DNA of 64,000 bases from Gottfriedia endophytica (GTDB lineage: Bacteria; Bacillota; Bacilli; Bacillales; Bacillaceae_G). Position 1 is the stretch's first letter. Each line of letters starts with the position of its first letter. Shown piece by piece: positions 1 to 8,262 of the stretch. A program made the translations under genes and the position numbers. The notes below the pieces were generated by a model. The model was not told the origin of the DNA. It did no database searches and saw nothing but the letters and a program-made list of their open reading frames with translations. The stretch spans positions 1 through 64,000 of the forward strand of contig NZ_JAGIYQ010000001.1 of assembly GCF_017814275.1 (NCBI RefSeq), given 5' to 3'.

Positions 1-138
1 GGAGATGTGGGAAGGCTGAGACCCCACAGGAGCGTATGCGACGAGGAGGCTCAGCTCACGCCCCTAGGAAAGCGAGCATCCCTACGTTCCAATCAACTTA
101 CACATACTGAAATAGCAACAATGCATACGAAAACAGCT
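1..138 (+). repeat. Dispersed ~210-bp repeat, copy A (cut by window edge)
   Basis: Partial copy of the dispersed element also seen at 1167, 2551, 10186, 15536, 18585, 32762 and 41593. It contains the GC-rich core GGGAAGGCTGAGACCCC, the linker AGCGTATGCGACGAGG (subtype 1), and the right arm with AATCAACTT, TAGCAACAAT and ACGAAAACAGC. The left arm lies outside the window. Confidence 0.9.
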
Positions 139-153
139 TATTTAATTTATTTA

Positions 154-1140
154 TTAGTATTTCACAATCGAAAATTCAGCTTTTTCATTCCTTGCCGTTA
201 ATTTGCCAAATCCACCGATTGGGAAAGTAAAGCGTGAAGTTGTATGACCGAAACTAGCGTTTGCGATAACAGGTATATGTGCAAGTTCCCTTTTTGATTT
301 AATTATTTTAATCAATAGCTCCTGATTAAAACCTGAGTTTCTTTGAAATGTACCTATGATCAACCCTTTAACACCTTTAAAAGCCGGTTGGTGAATTAAC
401 GCTTGAAGCCATCTTTCGAACATAAAAATTGCTGAAGGACCACATGTATTACATTCTTCTATTAATAAAATTGAGTCAGTTAAGTCAGGGGTATAGTCTG
501 TTCCTAATGAAAGAATAAGTGTACCGAGATGGCCACCTATTAATTTTCCATCTGTCTCTCCTTCATTTATAACAAGGTACCCTTCATTAGTATGAAACTG
601 TCTATTTTCTTGATCTTTTAACCATGCATCATCGCTCCATACTTTTGCCTGAGATACATTAAATGGTTCATTCTCAAACAAACATTGCTTAAAATAGTCC
701 AAAGTATAGTCTATTCCTTTTACCATTCCAAATGATGAAAAATGCGGACCATAATAGGTTACTAGTCCAGTTTTTGAATGAATTGCGTTATGGATTGCTG
801 TTATATCAGATAAACCACAAAAAATCTTTGGATTCGCTTTAATTAAGTCGTAGTCAATATAATCAAGGAGGTGATTTGAGTTAAATCCACCTGATGTTGT
901 AATAATGCCTTTTACATTAGGATCTTTAAATGCATCATGAAGATCCTCTATCCTTGAACGAATTGAAGAAGATTTAAATTCATCTATTTCCTTCGCATGT
1001 TTTGAATAGCTTACACTTAATCCTAATTGTTCAAGTCTACTTATAGCTAAAGCCTGAGTTTGTTCATCAATTAATTCTAAACTCCGTGATGGTGATATTA
1101 CTCTTAGTTCATCACCTTGTTTCAATTTTTTCGGAAACAT
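154..1140 (-). CDS. LD-carboxypeptidase / MccF-like S66 peptidase
   Basis: A 328-residue protein of the S66 serine peptidase family (LD-carboxypeptidase LdcA / microcin C7 immunity MccF type). Family members cleave murein tetrapeptides or peptide-nucleotide antibiotics. The nucleophile Ser111 sits in FCGLSD, the catalytic Glu is at 228/229 in LLIEEC, and His299 is in SFGHTTSR; all three are present, so the enzyme should be active. There is no signal peptide, which suggests a cytoplasmic role in wall-peptide recycling or self-immunity. It is monocistronic and lies between two repeat copies. Whether it prefers murein peptides or MccF-like substrates cannot be told from sequence. Confidence 0.85.
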   Translation of the reverse strand: MFPKKLKQGDELRVISPSRSLELIDEQTQALAISRLEQLGLSVSYSKHAKEIDEFKSSSIRSRIEDLHDAFKDPNVKGIITTSGGFNSNHLLDYIDYDLIKANPKIFCGLSDITAIHNAIHSKTGLVTYYGPHFSSFGMVKGIDYTLDYFKQCLFENEPFNVSQAKVWSDDAWLKDQENRQFHTNEGYLVINEGETDGKLIGGHLGTLILSLGTDYTPDLTDSILLIEECNTCGPSAIFMFERWLQALIHQPAFKGVKGLIIGTFQRNSGFNQELLIKIIKSKRELAHIPVIANASFGHTTSRFTFPIGGFGKLTARNEKAEFSIVKY

Positions 1141-1166
1141 TACTTGAAATACACTCCTTTTTTAGA

Positions 1167-1381
1167 AAGGCTGTTTTCGTATACATTGTTACTTTTTTTA
1201 GAATGCGTTAGTTGATTACAACTCCAGGATACTCGCTTTCCGTGGGGCGTGAGCTCAGCCTCCTCGGCAAGCCTGCGGGGTCTCAGTCTTCCCGCTATTC
1301 CCACAGGAGTCTCGTACCTTCCGCCCGAATCAACTTCTGTCTTTAAATTTCAAAAGCAACAATCTTTTAGAAAAGACCCTT
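1167..1381 (-). repeat. Dispersed ~210-bp repeat, copy B (subtype 2)
   Basis: Full-length copy reading in reverse, from AAGGCTGTTTTCGTATA at 1167 to the AGCAACAATCTTTTAGAAAAGACCCT end near 1381 (described in pieces). It has nested arms AGTTGATT/AATCAACT and TTGTTAC/AGCAACAA around a GC-rich core with the subtype 2 linker GGCAAGCC. It fills the gap between the peptidase start and the terminator of the next gene. Confidence 0.9.
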
Positions 1382-1384
1382 CAG

Positions 1385-1416
1385 AAAAGACTCATCTGTT
1401 TAAGATGTAAGTCTCT
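1385..1416 (-). terminator. Terminator of the XRE/membrane-protein pair
   Basis: On the minus strand an imperfect stem (AGACTTACATCT with AGATGAGTCT) is followed by TTTTCTG, directly after the stop of the 1415 gene. Confidence 0.55.
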
Positions 1417-1744
1417 ACTTTACCAATAACCCTATAATGACAATAATAATTATGTAAAATACTGTCCAAAGTATATAACGATTTCTCTTAAAAAACTTTT
1501 TAATGTCATTAGACTTTACATATTCTTCTTCTAATTTTTCAATTTTCCGCCGCTGAATGATTAAACTTCCATAGAAAACGACATTACCTAAACATAAAAC
1601 TAAAAAGGCATTCCCCATGTGATTTGCTGTAATAAGTCCATATACTGACAATCCCAACAAGCAAATATTATAAAACACGAAAGTATTCTTAGCTGCTTTT
1701 CCTACATGTAATTGCTCCATTTCATCTTGTTTTCTTAATTTCAT
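1415..1744 (-). CDS. Membrane protein linked to an XRE regulator
   Basis: A 109-residue protein I do not recognise by name. Two hydrophobic segments lie at about residues 22-42 and 45-63, a basic region rich in Lys/Arg/Glu at about 64-90, and a third hydrophobic helix at about 92-108. It follows the XRE regulator at 1760 by about 15 bp on the same strand and is surely co-transcribed. Small membrane proteins paired with an XRE repressor of about 70 residues are common in Firmicutes; the membrane protein is often the regulated partner. Function unknown. Confidence 0.75.
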   Translation of the reverse strand: MKLRKQDEMEQLHVGKAAKNTFVFYNICLLGLSVYGLITANHMGNAFLVLCLGNVVFYGSLIIQRRKIEKLEEEYVKSNDIKKFFKRNRYILWTVFYIIIIVIIGLLVK

Positions 1745-1759
1745 CTTTACTCCTCCCCT

Positions 1760-1963
1760 TTATTCACCTTCTAATGTAAACATATTTTCTACTGTAGTAT
1801 TAAAATAGCGCGCTAACTTTAGAGCAAGCTCTAGACTAGGATTGTAATGATTGTTTTCAATTGCAACAATTGTTTGCCTTGTAACATTTAAATCCTTCGC
1901 CATTTGAATTTGTGTAATTTGAGATTCTGTTCTTAATTCTTTAATCCGATTTTTAACACTCAT
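1760..1963 (-). CDS. XRE-family HTH transcriptional regulator
   Basis: A 67-residue DNA-binding protein consisting almost only of a Cro/C1-type helix-turn-helix: KNRIKELRTESQITQIQMAK, then DLNVTRQTIVAIENN and NPSLELALKLARYF. The start is placed at 1963 because GGGTGA lies 5 bases before this ATG, while the ATG four codons upstream has no ribosome binding site. It leads a two-gene operon with the membrane protein at 1415. Two identical 16-bp palindromes flank its promoter, indicating autoregulation. Confidence 0.88.
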   Translation of the reverse strand: MSVKNRIKELRTESQITQIQMAKDLNVTRQTIVAIENNHYNPSLELALKLARYFNTTVENMFTLEGE

Positions 1964-1978
1964 TTTTTCACCCATTTT

Positions 1979-2038
1979 GTAAAGATATCTTTACTTTTAC
2001 ATTATATAAATTCTTCCGTTTTGTAAAGATATCTTTAC
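1979..2038 (-). promoter_or_regulatory. Promoter with twin palindromic operators
   Basis: GTAAAGATATCTTTAC occurs twice as a perfect palindrome, at 1979-1994 and 2023-2038, with centres 44 bp apart. Between them on the minus strand is a perfect TATAAT (2001-2006), with TTTACA (2022-2027) inside the upstream palindrome as a possible -35 at short 15-bp spacing. The upstream site covers the -35 and the downstream site lies at the transcript start and leader, so binding of a dimeric regulator to both would block transcription. The obvious ligand is the XRE protein encoded immediately downstream. Confidence 0.8.
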
Positions 2039-2201
2039 ATCATTTTATCAAAGTTGATTATGAGAAACTCACATCTCTAAAAGAACTCATTTTCAAACAA
2101 ATTTCAGTCAAAGTATTCTTTATTATGTAACAAAATGTGAAAACGTGCATTTAATAGCAATATAGGCATATAACTCAGGTGTCTGAAAGGAATGGTCTAG
2201 T

Positions 2202-2537
2202 GTGGTAAATCCAACTCATAGTTCCTCCCCTCCAGTTCACATATTTCAGGAAACAATTACAGGTAATTTCAGTGCGTCTACTTACGATATTACTCAAATA
2301 GTATGGTCAGCATCTCCGGGGGCATATTTTGAAGGAACTTTTGAAATTTCTAATTCATCTGTAAGTTACGGGACAGTATGTGGCTGTATTACAACAACTG
2401 ATTGTCTCGAATTTATAACTCCAATTGGTTTTTCAGTAGGTCGCACAGTGACTAAGCCTACTGAATTTTCAATTACTGTACCTGCAGCATCAAGTGGTAC
2501 GTATAGTATTACTTTATATAAACGTGTATTAGCATAA
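2202..2537 (+). CDS. Small beta-rich protein, possibly DUF3992/Ena-like
   Basis: A 111-residue protein with a GTG start and an AAAGG-type site upstream. It has no signal peptide, is rich in Ser/Thr/Gly/Val, and has alternating hydrophobic stretches typical of a beta-sandwich. Cysteines occur as CGC at about 60-62 with another Cys near 68. The C-terminus is SGTYSITLYKRVLA. The make-up and the jellyroll-like pattern recall DUF3992 proteins, the family of Bacillus endospore appendage (Ena) subunits, but the N-terminal double-Cys connector of S-type Ena subunits is missing. CATATAACT at 2169 loosely resembles a sporulation sigma -10 box. The family call is tentative. Confidence 0.5.
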   Translation: MVNPTHSSSPPVHIFQETITGNFSASTYDITQIVWSASPGAYFEGTFEISNSSVSYGTVCGCITTTDCLEFITPIGFSVGRTVTKPTEFSITVPAASSGTYSITLYKRVLA

Positions 2538-2550
2538 TTAGGTTTATTTT

Positions 2551-2763
2551 AGATTGTTGCTTATAGGTTTTGTAATTTAAAAGACAGAAGTTGATTGGAA
2601 CGGAAGGGTGCCAGGCTCCTGTGGGAGATGCGGGAAGGCTGAAACCCCACAGGAGCGTATGCGACGAGGAGGCACAGCTCACGCCCCTAGGAAAGCGAGC
2701 ATCCTGGAGTGGAAAGCAACTTACACATATTGAAATAGCAACAATTTATACGAAAACAGCCTT
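2551..2763 (+). repeat. Dispersed ~210-bp repeat, copy C (subtype 1)
   Basis: Full-length forward copy from AGATTGTTGC at 2551 to ACGAAAACAGCCTT at 2763. The core has the AGCGTATGCGACGAGG linker of subtype 1. It begins about 13 bp after the stop codon of the 2202 gene. Confidence 0.9.
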
Positions 2764-2798
2764 AAACAAAAGGAATTTCCTCTTAAATACTAATTACA

Positions 2799-2824
2799 AA
2801 ATCTTCAATTTGAAGATTTTTTTA
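2799..2824 (+). terminator. Rho-independent terminator
   Basis: Nine-bp perfect stem AAATCTTCA / TGAAGATTT with a 3-base loop, followed by a T run on the plus strand. It lies just past repeat copy C and probably ends transcripts from the 2202 gene. Confidence 0.7.
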
Positions 2825-3067
2825 TTGCGTTGCTAAATCTAATTTCGCAAACAAAAACAATCATAATGCACTGAATTGTTTCAAAATTAATGGATTTATT
2901 TGACCGAATTTTTGCTGTTATACATAAGATTAAAACTCTAATATACACATGATTAAAACTCTCTCATATGAAAGGATTCTAATAAATCTTTGCATGAAAA
3001 TGTTATATATTAATGTAAAGTTGAATACCAACTTTTATATTCGACAAACTTAAGGGAGAGTGAACTT

Positions 3068-3370
3068 ATGACAAAACATGACTTACATTACGAAATTAAG
3101 TATGTAGACAAATTAACTAACAAGAACGTCAGATTCAAACATTTATTTGAATCAACAGATTCAAGTCACGATCTCGCAAGAAACATCGCAGGTAGTTTAA
3201 TTGAACGTGACAAAGCACATTCTGTTACGATTGATTTGTTATTTTTTGACCATAAAGATAAAGAGCATATACGTAATACAGAACTTGTAAAACGAAAAAA
3301 AGATGGAAAGATCGTATCTCTGTTTAAGGATACTAAAAATAAAAAAATGGTAGAAGTTGTAATTCCATAA
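3068..3370 (+). CDS. Hypothetical protein, 100 aa
   Basis: No family recognised. The protein is soluble, highly charged (many Lys, Asp, His) and predicted alpha/beta. A good GGGAGAG ribosome binding site lies 7 bases before ATG. It is monocistronic and followed by a bidirectional terminator at 3559. The 190 bases between stop and terminator hold no further gene. Confidence 0.65.
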   Translation: MTKHDLHYEIKYVDKLTNKNVRFKHLFESTDSSHDLARNIAGSLIERDKAHSVTIDLLFFDHKDKEHIRNTELVKRKKDGKIVSLFKDTKNKKMVEVVIP

Positions 3371-3558
3371 GAAAAAACAAATACTGAAAGTTTACAGATC
3401 GTGCTTTTTACTATCCTGTTCTGCACGAGATAAAAGAACACGAATAACAATTATTCGATCTTGACAAATCGTATGAAGAAGCAGGATATCGATTAACACT
3501 TGAGTTCAGAAGCTTACAATATTATTACCCGTATCATTGAGCTATTAATTCCTTAACA

Positions 3559-3602
3559 AAAAAATTACCTCATCTCTTTATAGAGTTGAGGTAATTTTTT
3601 AT
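3559..3602. terminator. Bidirectional terminator
   Basis: AAAAAATTACCTCA and TGAGGTAATTTTTT form a long stem with A and T runs on both sides. It separates the plus-strand 3068 gene from the convergent minus-strand nfo gene. Confidence 0.85.
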
Positions 3603-3632
3603 TCTGAACTAAAGTTGTCTCAAAATTTGACT

Positions 3633-4535
3633 TTACTTATTTAATAGTTGGTTGATAAGATTTTCATTAAACTCTTGGTTACGTAACATTTCAATTTCAA
3701 GTTTATACGGTGCAACTTTGTTATTTTTATCTTCACCTACATATGGAGTCTCAAGTATTTTTGGAATACTCACTAACTGTGGATGATTGACAATGTAATT
3801 TAATGCTTTAAATCCAATATGACCAAAGCCAATATTTTCGTGGCGGTCTTTTCTACTTCCCATTGGATTTTTACTATCGTTAATGTGCATAACTTTCAGC
3901 TTGTCTAGCCCTACAATATTGTCAAATTGTGCCAATACTCCATCAAAGTCATTTACAATATCATATCCTGCATCATTCGTATGACAAGTATCAAAACATA
4001 CAGATAGCTTGTCATTAAAATGAACACCTTCCATAATTTTTGCAATTTCTTCAAAAGACTTTCCACATTCTGAACCTTTTCCAGCCATTGTTTCTAATGC
4101 AATCTGAACTGGAGTTTCTGCAGTTAAAACCTCATTTAGTCCTTCAATGATTTTTGCAATCCCTGCTTCTTCACCAGCTCCAACATGCGCACCTGGATGA
4201 AGTACGATTTGTTTTGCACCAATTGCTGCAGTTCTATCAATTTCTTTTTGAAGAAATTCTACACCTAGCTCAAAAGTTGAAGGGTTTGTTGTATTACCAA
4301 TATTAATAATGTACGGCGCATGAACAACGATATCTGCTATCCCGTTTTCTGCCATATGCTTAAGTCCTGCTTCAATATTTAATTCTTCTATTGGTTTTCT
4401 TCTTGTATTTTGAGGTGCACCAGTATACACCATAAATGTAGTTGCTCCGTAGCTAGCAGCTTCTTCACTTGCCGCTAATAACATTTTCTTTCCACTCATT
4501 GATACATGCGAACCAATTCGTAACATCTTTTTCAC
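3633..4535 (-). CDS. nfo: Deoxyribonuclease IV (AP endonuclease)
   Basis: A 300-residue class II AP endonuclease that cleaves 5' of abasic sites in base-excision repair. The trinuclear zinc ligands are all visible: His72 (VVHAPY), His113 (LHPGAH), Glu148 (ALETMAG), Asp182 and His185 (FDTCHTND), His217, Asp230 and His232 ([10 protein letters not shown]), and Glu262 (ILETPY). The start is supported by TAGGAGTG just upstream. It lies downstream of cshB on the same strand as in B. subtilis (yqfS-yqfR), 115 bp apart with a terminator between. Confidence 0.96.
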   Translation of the reverse strand: MKKMLRIGSHVSMSGKKMLLAASEEAASYGATTFMVYTGAPQNTRRKPIEELNIEAGLKHMAENGIADIVVHAPYIINIGNTTNPSTFELGVEFLQKEIDRTAAIGAKQIVLHPGAHVGAGEEAGIAKIIEGLNEVLTAETPVQIALETMAGKGSECGKSFEEIAKIMEGVHFNDKLSVCFDTCHTNDAGYDIVNDFDGVLAQFDNIVGLDKLKVMHINDSKNPMGSRKDRHENIGFGHIGFKALNYIVNHPQLVSIPKILETPYVGEDKNNKVAPYKLEIEMLRNQEFNENLINQLLNK

Positions 4536-4612
4536 TCCTACCTATTTTTCATACATTCTATTGTAACATGATGTCATTAAAATAAGGAAAATGAATTCCT
4601 CTATTTAATTCC

Positions 4613-4641
4613 AAGAAAAAAAGAGCACATAAAGTACTCTT
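4613..4641 (-). terminator. Terminator of cshB
   Basis: On the minus strand AAGAGTAC and GTGCTCTT form a stem followed by a run of Ts, just after the cshB stop. Confidence 0.75.
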
Positions 4642-4649
4642 CGTTTTCA

Positions 4650-5954
4650 TTATTTTGTTTTCTTCTTTACACGTTGTTTGAAGTTCTCACGTTGCTCATT
4701 TAATTTACGTTTGTAACCTGGCTTTACTTTTGATGGTTTTTTAATTGCTTTATTTGCAACCACATCTAAATTGCGGTCTGTCTTTTTACGAAGTTTACGT
4801 TTCGCACGAGGTGCTAATTCAACCCATTCTCCGTTTCTAATTTCACTGTGTTCGAATTCAATTCCACGATCTTCTAATTTATCTAATGCTTGTTCATCTT
4901 CTTGGTCATAAATTGTAACTGCAATTCCATCAAAGTTTGCACGACCTGTACGCCCAACTCTGTGTACATAGAAATCTAAATCAGAAGGTAATTCTACGTT
5001 AATAACATGACTAACACCTTCAATATCAATACCCCTAGAAGCTAAATCAGTTGCCACAATGTATTGATACTCTAAATCTTGAATTTGCTTCATCATTTTT
5101 TTACGTTCGCGTGGCGTTAAATCTCCATGAATACGACCAACCTTTAATCCCTCAGCTGCTAATTGATCAGCTACTTCTTCAGCTTTTTTCTTTGTATTTG
5201 TAAAGACAATCGCTAAATACGGTTGAACGCTTAATAAAATATTCTTCGCTATTTTTGTTTTATCCTTATGACGACTTGGAACAATAATATGTTTAATTTG
5301 ACGAGATGCCAATTGTTTTGGATCAATATGAACATGCTCTGGATTTTCCATATATTTTTTCATAAAAGGCTTTAACTTTTGTGGGATTGTTGCTGAAAAT
5401 ACAAGCATTTGTAAGTTTTTAGGCATTTTCGCTGCTACTTGGTCAACATCATGAATGAATCCCATATCTAACATTAGATCAGCTTCATCTATAACTAAAT
5501 ATTTTGTCGTATGCACTTGTAATGCATTTTCATTTACTAAATCTTTTATTCGACCAGCTGTACCAACCACAATATGAGGTTGTTTTTTTAATTTTTCTAC
5601 TGTTCGTTGATAATCAGTACCTCCAACAAACACTTTAGCAGTAAGTTGTTCATCTTCTGGACAGCAGTCGATGATTTTTTCAATTTCTTTATAAATTTGA
5701 GTAGCTAACTCACGCGTTGGAGCTGTAATTACCATTTGAACTTGATCTATAGATGCATCAAGTGTATTAATCGTTGGAATTAAGTAAGCATGAGTTTTAC
5801 CAGAACCCGTCTGTGATTGTCCAATAATACTTTTACCTGTTTTAATTAGTGGAAATATTTTTTTCTGAATTTCTGTTGGTTCTGTAAAATGATTTTTTTC
5901 TATCGCATCCATAATAAATGGCTTAAATTGATAATTTTTAAATGTAGTTGTCAT
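4650..5954 (-). CDS. cshB: DEAD-box ATP-dependent RNA helicase CshB
   Basis: A 434-residue DEAD-box helicase. Motifs in order: Q motif (EPTEIQ, about 25-30), Walker A SQTGSGKT ending near 54, PTRELA near 79-84, GTAGR near 131-135 in place of TPGR, DEAD at 156-159, SAT, then the helicase C domain with DLASRGID and HRVGRTGRA. The C-terminal tail of about 70 residues is very basic (KRKLRKK, KPSKVKPGYKRK) and should bind RNA. CshB-type helicases act in cold-shock RNA unwinding and ribosome assembly. Gene neighbours (nfo, yqfQ, ispH) match the B. subtilis cshB locus. Confidence 0.93.
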   Translation of the reverse strand: MTTTFKNYQFKPFIMDAIEKNHFTEPTEIQKKIFPLIKTGKSIIGQSQTGSGKTHAYLIPTINTLDASIDQVQMVITAPTRELATQIYKEIEKIIDCCPEDEQLTAKVFVGGTDYQRTVEKLKKQPHIVVGTAGRIKDLVNENALQVHTTKYLVIDEADLMLDMGFIHDVDQVAAKMPKNLQMLVFSATIPQKLKPFMKKYMENPEHVHIDPKQLASRQIKHIIVPSRHKDKTKIAKNILLSVQPYLAIVFTNTKKKAEEVADQLAAEGLKVGRIHGDLTPRERKKMMKQIQDLEYQYIVATDLASRGIDIEGVSHVINVELPSDLDFYVHRVGRTGRANFDGIAVTIYDQEDEQALDKLEDRGIEFEHSEIRNGEWVELAPRAKRKLRKKTDRNLDVVANKAIKKPSKVKPGYKRKLNEQRENFKQRVKKKTK

Positions 5955-6106
5955 TATAACACCTTCTTTTTTAATACTTTCTGTTTATTCTTCTTATATT
6001 AACGTCCCTTGATAGCTACAATTATTCATTATACATCATATTGACTAATAAAAGCTAATCATTCTTACTTATTTTAGTTTCGTATATTTTTGATTGTCCT
6101 ATACTA

Positions 6107-6134
6107 ACCAATTTACAAGTAAATGCATAGGCTA
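6107..6134 (+). promoter_or_regulatory. Possible sigma-K promoter of yqfQ
   Basis: CATAGGCTA at 6126-6134 fits the sigma-K -10 consensus CATANNNTA. An AC dinucleotide, the core of the sigma-K -35, lies 17 bp upstream at 6107-6108. Start codon is 36 bp further on. Consensus match only. Confidence 0.4.
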
Positions 6135-6169
6135 GATATTAATGATATTTTAGAAAAGGAGGGTGCATT

Positions 6170-7186
6170 ATGGGGATATTTGATAAGTTAAAAAATAAGC
6201 GTCGGCAACAGCAGACAATGAACGGTAATTCCCCTTTTCAATTTGGTCCGGGTCAAAATGGTGGATACCAACAACCATTTATGCCTTTTCCTCAACCTTT
6301 TGATCAACCAATCCAACCTTATTCACAACAATATGAACAATTTCCTAACCAGTTTGAATTTTATTCTGGGGAGAATCAACAACAAGTACAACAATTTCAG
6401 CAAATTGACCAACCATTTGACCAGCCAATCCAACAGTTTACTCCTCAAACTTTTCAACAACCACAACCACAACCAAATGCATATCAGCAATATGTTCAAC
6501 AAAATAGATTATTACAACCTGTACCTTTTCAGAATCAACCAGTAATTCAACCTGCACAAAATCCGTTTCAAAACCAAGCTCCTTTTCAACCAACACAGAA
6601 CCCTTTACAAAACCAAGCTCCTTTTCAACAAGCGCAGAATCCGTTTCAAAACCAAGCTCCTATCCAACAAGCGCAGAATCCGTTTCAAAACCAAGCTCCT
6701 ATCCAACAAGCGCAGAATTCTTTTCAATCACCTAAAATGATTCAGCAAAACCAGTTTCCAATGACAGGGCAGCGTCAAAGTGGTAGTTCTACGCCTGGTA
6801 TTTTTTCTCGACTTTTAGGAGGAGACACCTCATTTTCTGGCGTAATCGGACATATGCAGAAAGCAGTGCAAACAGCACAGCAAGTAACACCTATGATACA
6901 ACAGTATGGGCCAATTGTTCGTAATTTCCCTTCTCTTTACCGTATTTTCAAAGCTGTCAATACGGATGATACAGAAAAAAAAACGAACACAAAAGATAAT
7001 AAAAAGAAGGATGAAAACAAGAAGGAAAAAAAACTTCTTACGAACAACCAAGAAATAAATAATGAGACAGAAAATAAACTTGATGAAATTTCTTCCCAAG
7101 AATCATCAACTGACAATAGTTTACGTAATAAGAAAAGAGATAAAAATTCAAACGGACAACAAAGTAGGCCAAAATTGTTTATTTAA
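6170..7186 (+). CDS. yqfQ: YqfQ/VrrA-like Gln/Pro-rich protein with tandem repeats
   Basis: A 338-residue low-complexity protein. The N-terminal 200 residues are rich in Gln, Pro, Phe and Asn and include four and a half 13-residue repeats of the form QQAQNPFQNQAPI. A short conserved central part follows (about 205-265, with FSRLLGG and a helical stretch), and the tail is extremely charged and Lys/Asn/Glu-rich. Position between cshB and ispH and the overall design match B. subtilis YqfQ and B. anthracis VrrA, the latter known for repeat-number variation. The ribosome binding site AAAGGAGGG is strong. A sigma-K-like promoter suggests expression in the mother cell and a coat-associated role, which is inference. 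Confidence 0.8.
   Translation: MGIFDKLKNKRRQQQTMNGNSPFQFGPGQNGGYQQPFMPFPQPFDQPIQPYSQQYEQFPNQFEFYSGENQQQVQQFQQIDQPFDQPIQQFTPQTFQQPQPQPNAYQQYVQQNRLLQPVPFQNQPVIQPAQNPFQNQAPFQPTQNPLQNQAPFQQAQNPFQNQAPIQQAQNPFQNQAPIQQAQNSFQSPKMIQQNQFPMTGQRQSGSSTPGIFSRLLGGDTSFSGVIGHMQKAVQTAQQVTPMIQQYGPIVRNFPSLYRIFKAVNTDDTEKKTNTKDNKKKDENKKEKKLLTNNQEINNETENKLDEISSQESSTDNSLRNKKRDKNSNGQQSRPKLFI
6548..6720 (+). repeat. 39-bp coding tandem repeat (VNTR)
   Basis: Units at 6548-6586, 6587-6625, 6626-6664 and 6665-6703, then a partial fifth unit from 6704. Units three and four are identical at the base level. All units keep the reading frame, encoding 13 residues each. Confidence 0.9.
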
Positions 7187-7264
7187 ACATTTTTCTTTGA
7201 ATAGTATATGGTCCCTCCTTTATAATAGAAAATGATCGTATAAAATTATAAGGAGGGTCTTTTT

Positions 7265-8209
7265 ATGAAGGTTTTAAAGGTGACCCCAAGAGGATACTGT
7301 TACGGCGTTGTAGATGCAATGGTTATAGCACGTAACGCTGCTAGAGACCAATCGCTACCAAGACCGATCTATATATTAGGGATGATCGTTCACAATAAAC
7401 ATGTCACTGATGCATTTGAAGAAGAAGGTATTATTACATTAGATGGACATAGCCGATTAGATATTTTGGACAAAATTGACAAAGGTACTGTCATTTTTAC
7501 GGCACACGGAGTTTCACCAGAAGTGAAGCAAAAGGCCATCAAAAAAGGATTAATGACAATTGATGCAACTTGTCCGGATGTTACAAAAACACATGATTTA
7601 ATAGAAGAGCAAATGAAAAATGGCTATCATTTTATTTACATTGGTAAAAAGGGCCATCCAGAGCCTGAAGGGGCTGTAGGTATTGCTCCTGAGGTTGTCC
7701 ATTTAGTTCAAACAAAAGAAGATATTATGGAACTTACGATTCCAACAGAGAAAATTATCATTACCAACCAAACAACTATGAGCCAATGGGATGTACAAGA
7801 GCTGATCCAGTTTTCTTTACAAAAATTCCCAACTGCACATGTTCATAAAGAAATTTGTTTAGCTACTCAAGTACGCCAAGAAGCTGTTGCTGATCAAGCT
7901 AAAGAAGCAGATTTAACCATTGTTGTAGGTGACCCAAAAAGTAATAACTCTGAACGTTTAGCACAAGTTTCTAAAGAAATTGCTGATACAAAAGCATACC
8001 GAATTTCAGATATTAGTGAATTACAATTAGAATGGCTTGAAGGTGTTGAAACGATAGCCGTAACATCTGGTGCATCAACACCTACACCTATTACAAGGGA
8101 AGTCATCGAGTTTTTAGAAAACTATGATCCATCTAACCCTTCAACATGGGAAAGAAAATCACAAGTTGAAATCAGCAAAATTCTACCTAAAGTTCGTGAA
8201 AAAAAATAA
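7265..8209 (+). CDS. ispH: 4-hydroxy-3-methylbut-2-enyl diphosphate reductase
   Basis: A 314-residue IspH, the last enzyme of the MEP isoprenoid pathway, producing IPP and DMAPP. The three iron-sulfur cluster cysteines are present: Cys12 (RGYCYGV), Cys103 (DATCPDV) and Cys198 (KEICLAT). The family His and Glu residues occur in FTAHGVSP and GHPEPEG. A strong AAGGAGGGT ribosome binding site precedes ATG. It is on the plus strand, convergent with yqfO, and ends in its own terminator. Confidence 0.96.
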   Translation: MKVLKVTPRGYCYGVVDAMVIARNAARDQSLPRPIYILGMIVHNKHVTDAFEEEGIITLDGHSRLDILDKIDKGTVIFTAHGVSPEVKQKAIKKGLMTIDATCPDVTKTHDLIEEQMKNGYHFIYIGKKGHPEPEGAVGIAPEVVHLVQTKEDIMELTIPTEKIIITNQTTMSQWDVQELIQFSLQKFPTAHVHKEICLATQVRQEAVADQAKEADLTIVVGDPKSNNSERLAQVSKEIADTKAYRISDISELQLEWLEGVETIAVTSGASTPTPITREVIEFLENYDPSNPSTWERKSQVEISKILPKVREKK

Positions 8210-8233
8210 AAATCGCCCTCGGGCGATTTTTTT
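8209..8233 (+). terminator. Terminator of ispH
   Basis: AAATCGCCC / GGGCGATTT hairpin with 2-base spacer, followed by a T run. The A run upstream makes it potentially bidirectional towards yqfO. Confidence 0.85.
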
Positions 8234-8262
8234 TATGAGACAATAACCTTTAACAGAGCCTT

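Noticed and set aside
2591-2836. Small ORFs inside the dispersed repeats sharing peptides such as GRLRPHRSVCDEEAQL
   Set aside because: They appear in every repeat copy, on changing strands, without ribosome binding sites, and change frame between subtypes. They are a by-product of the repeat.
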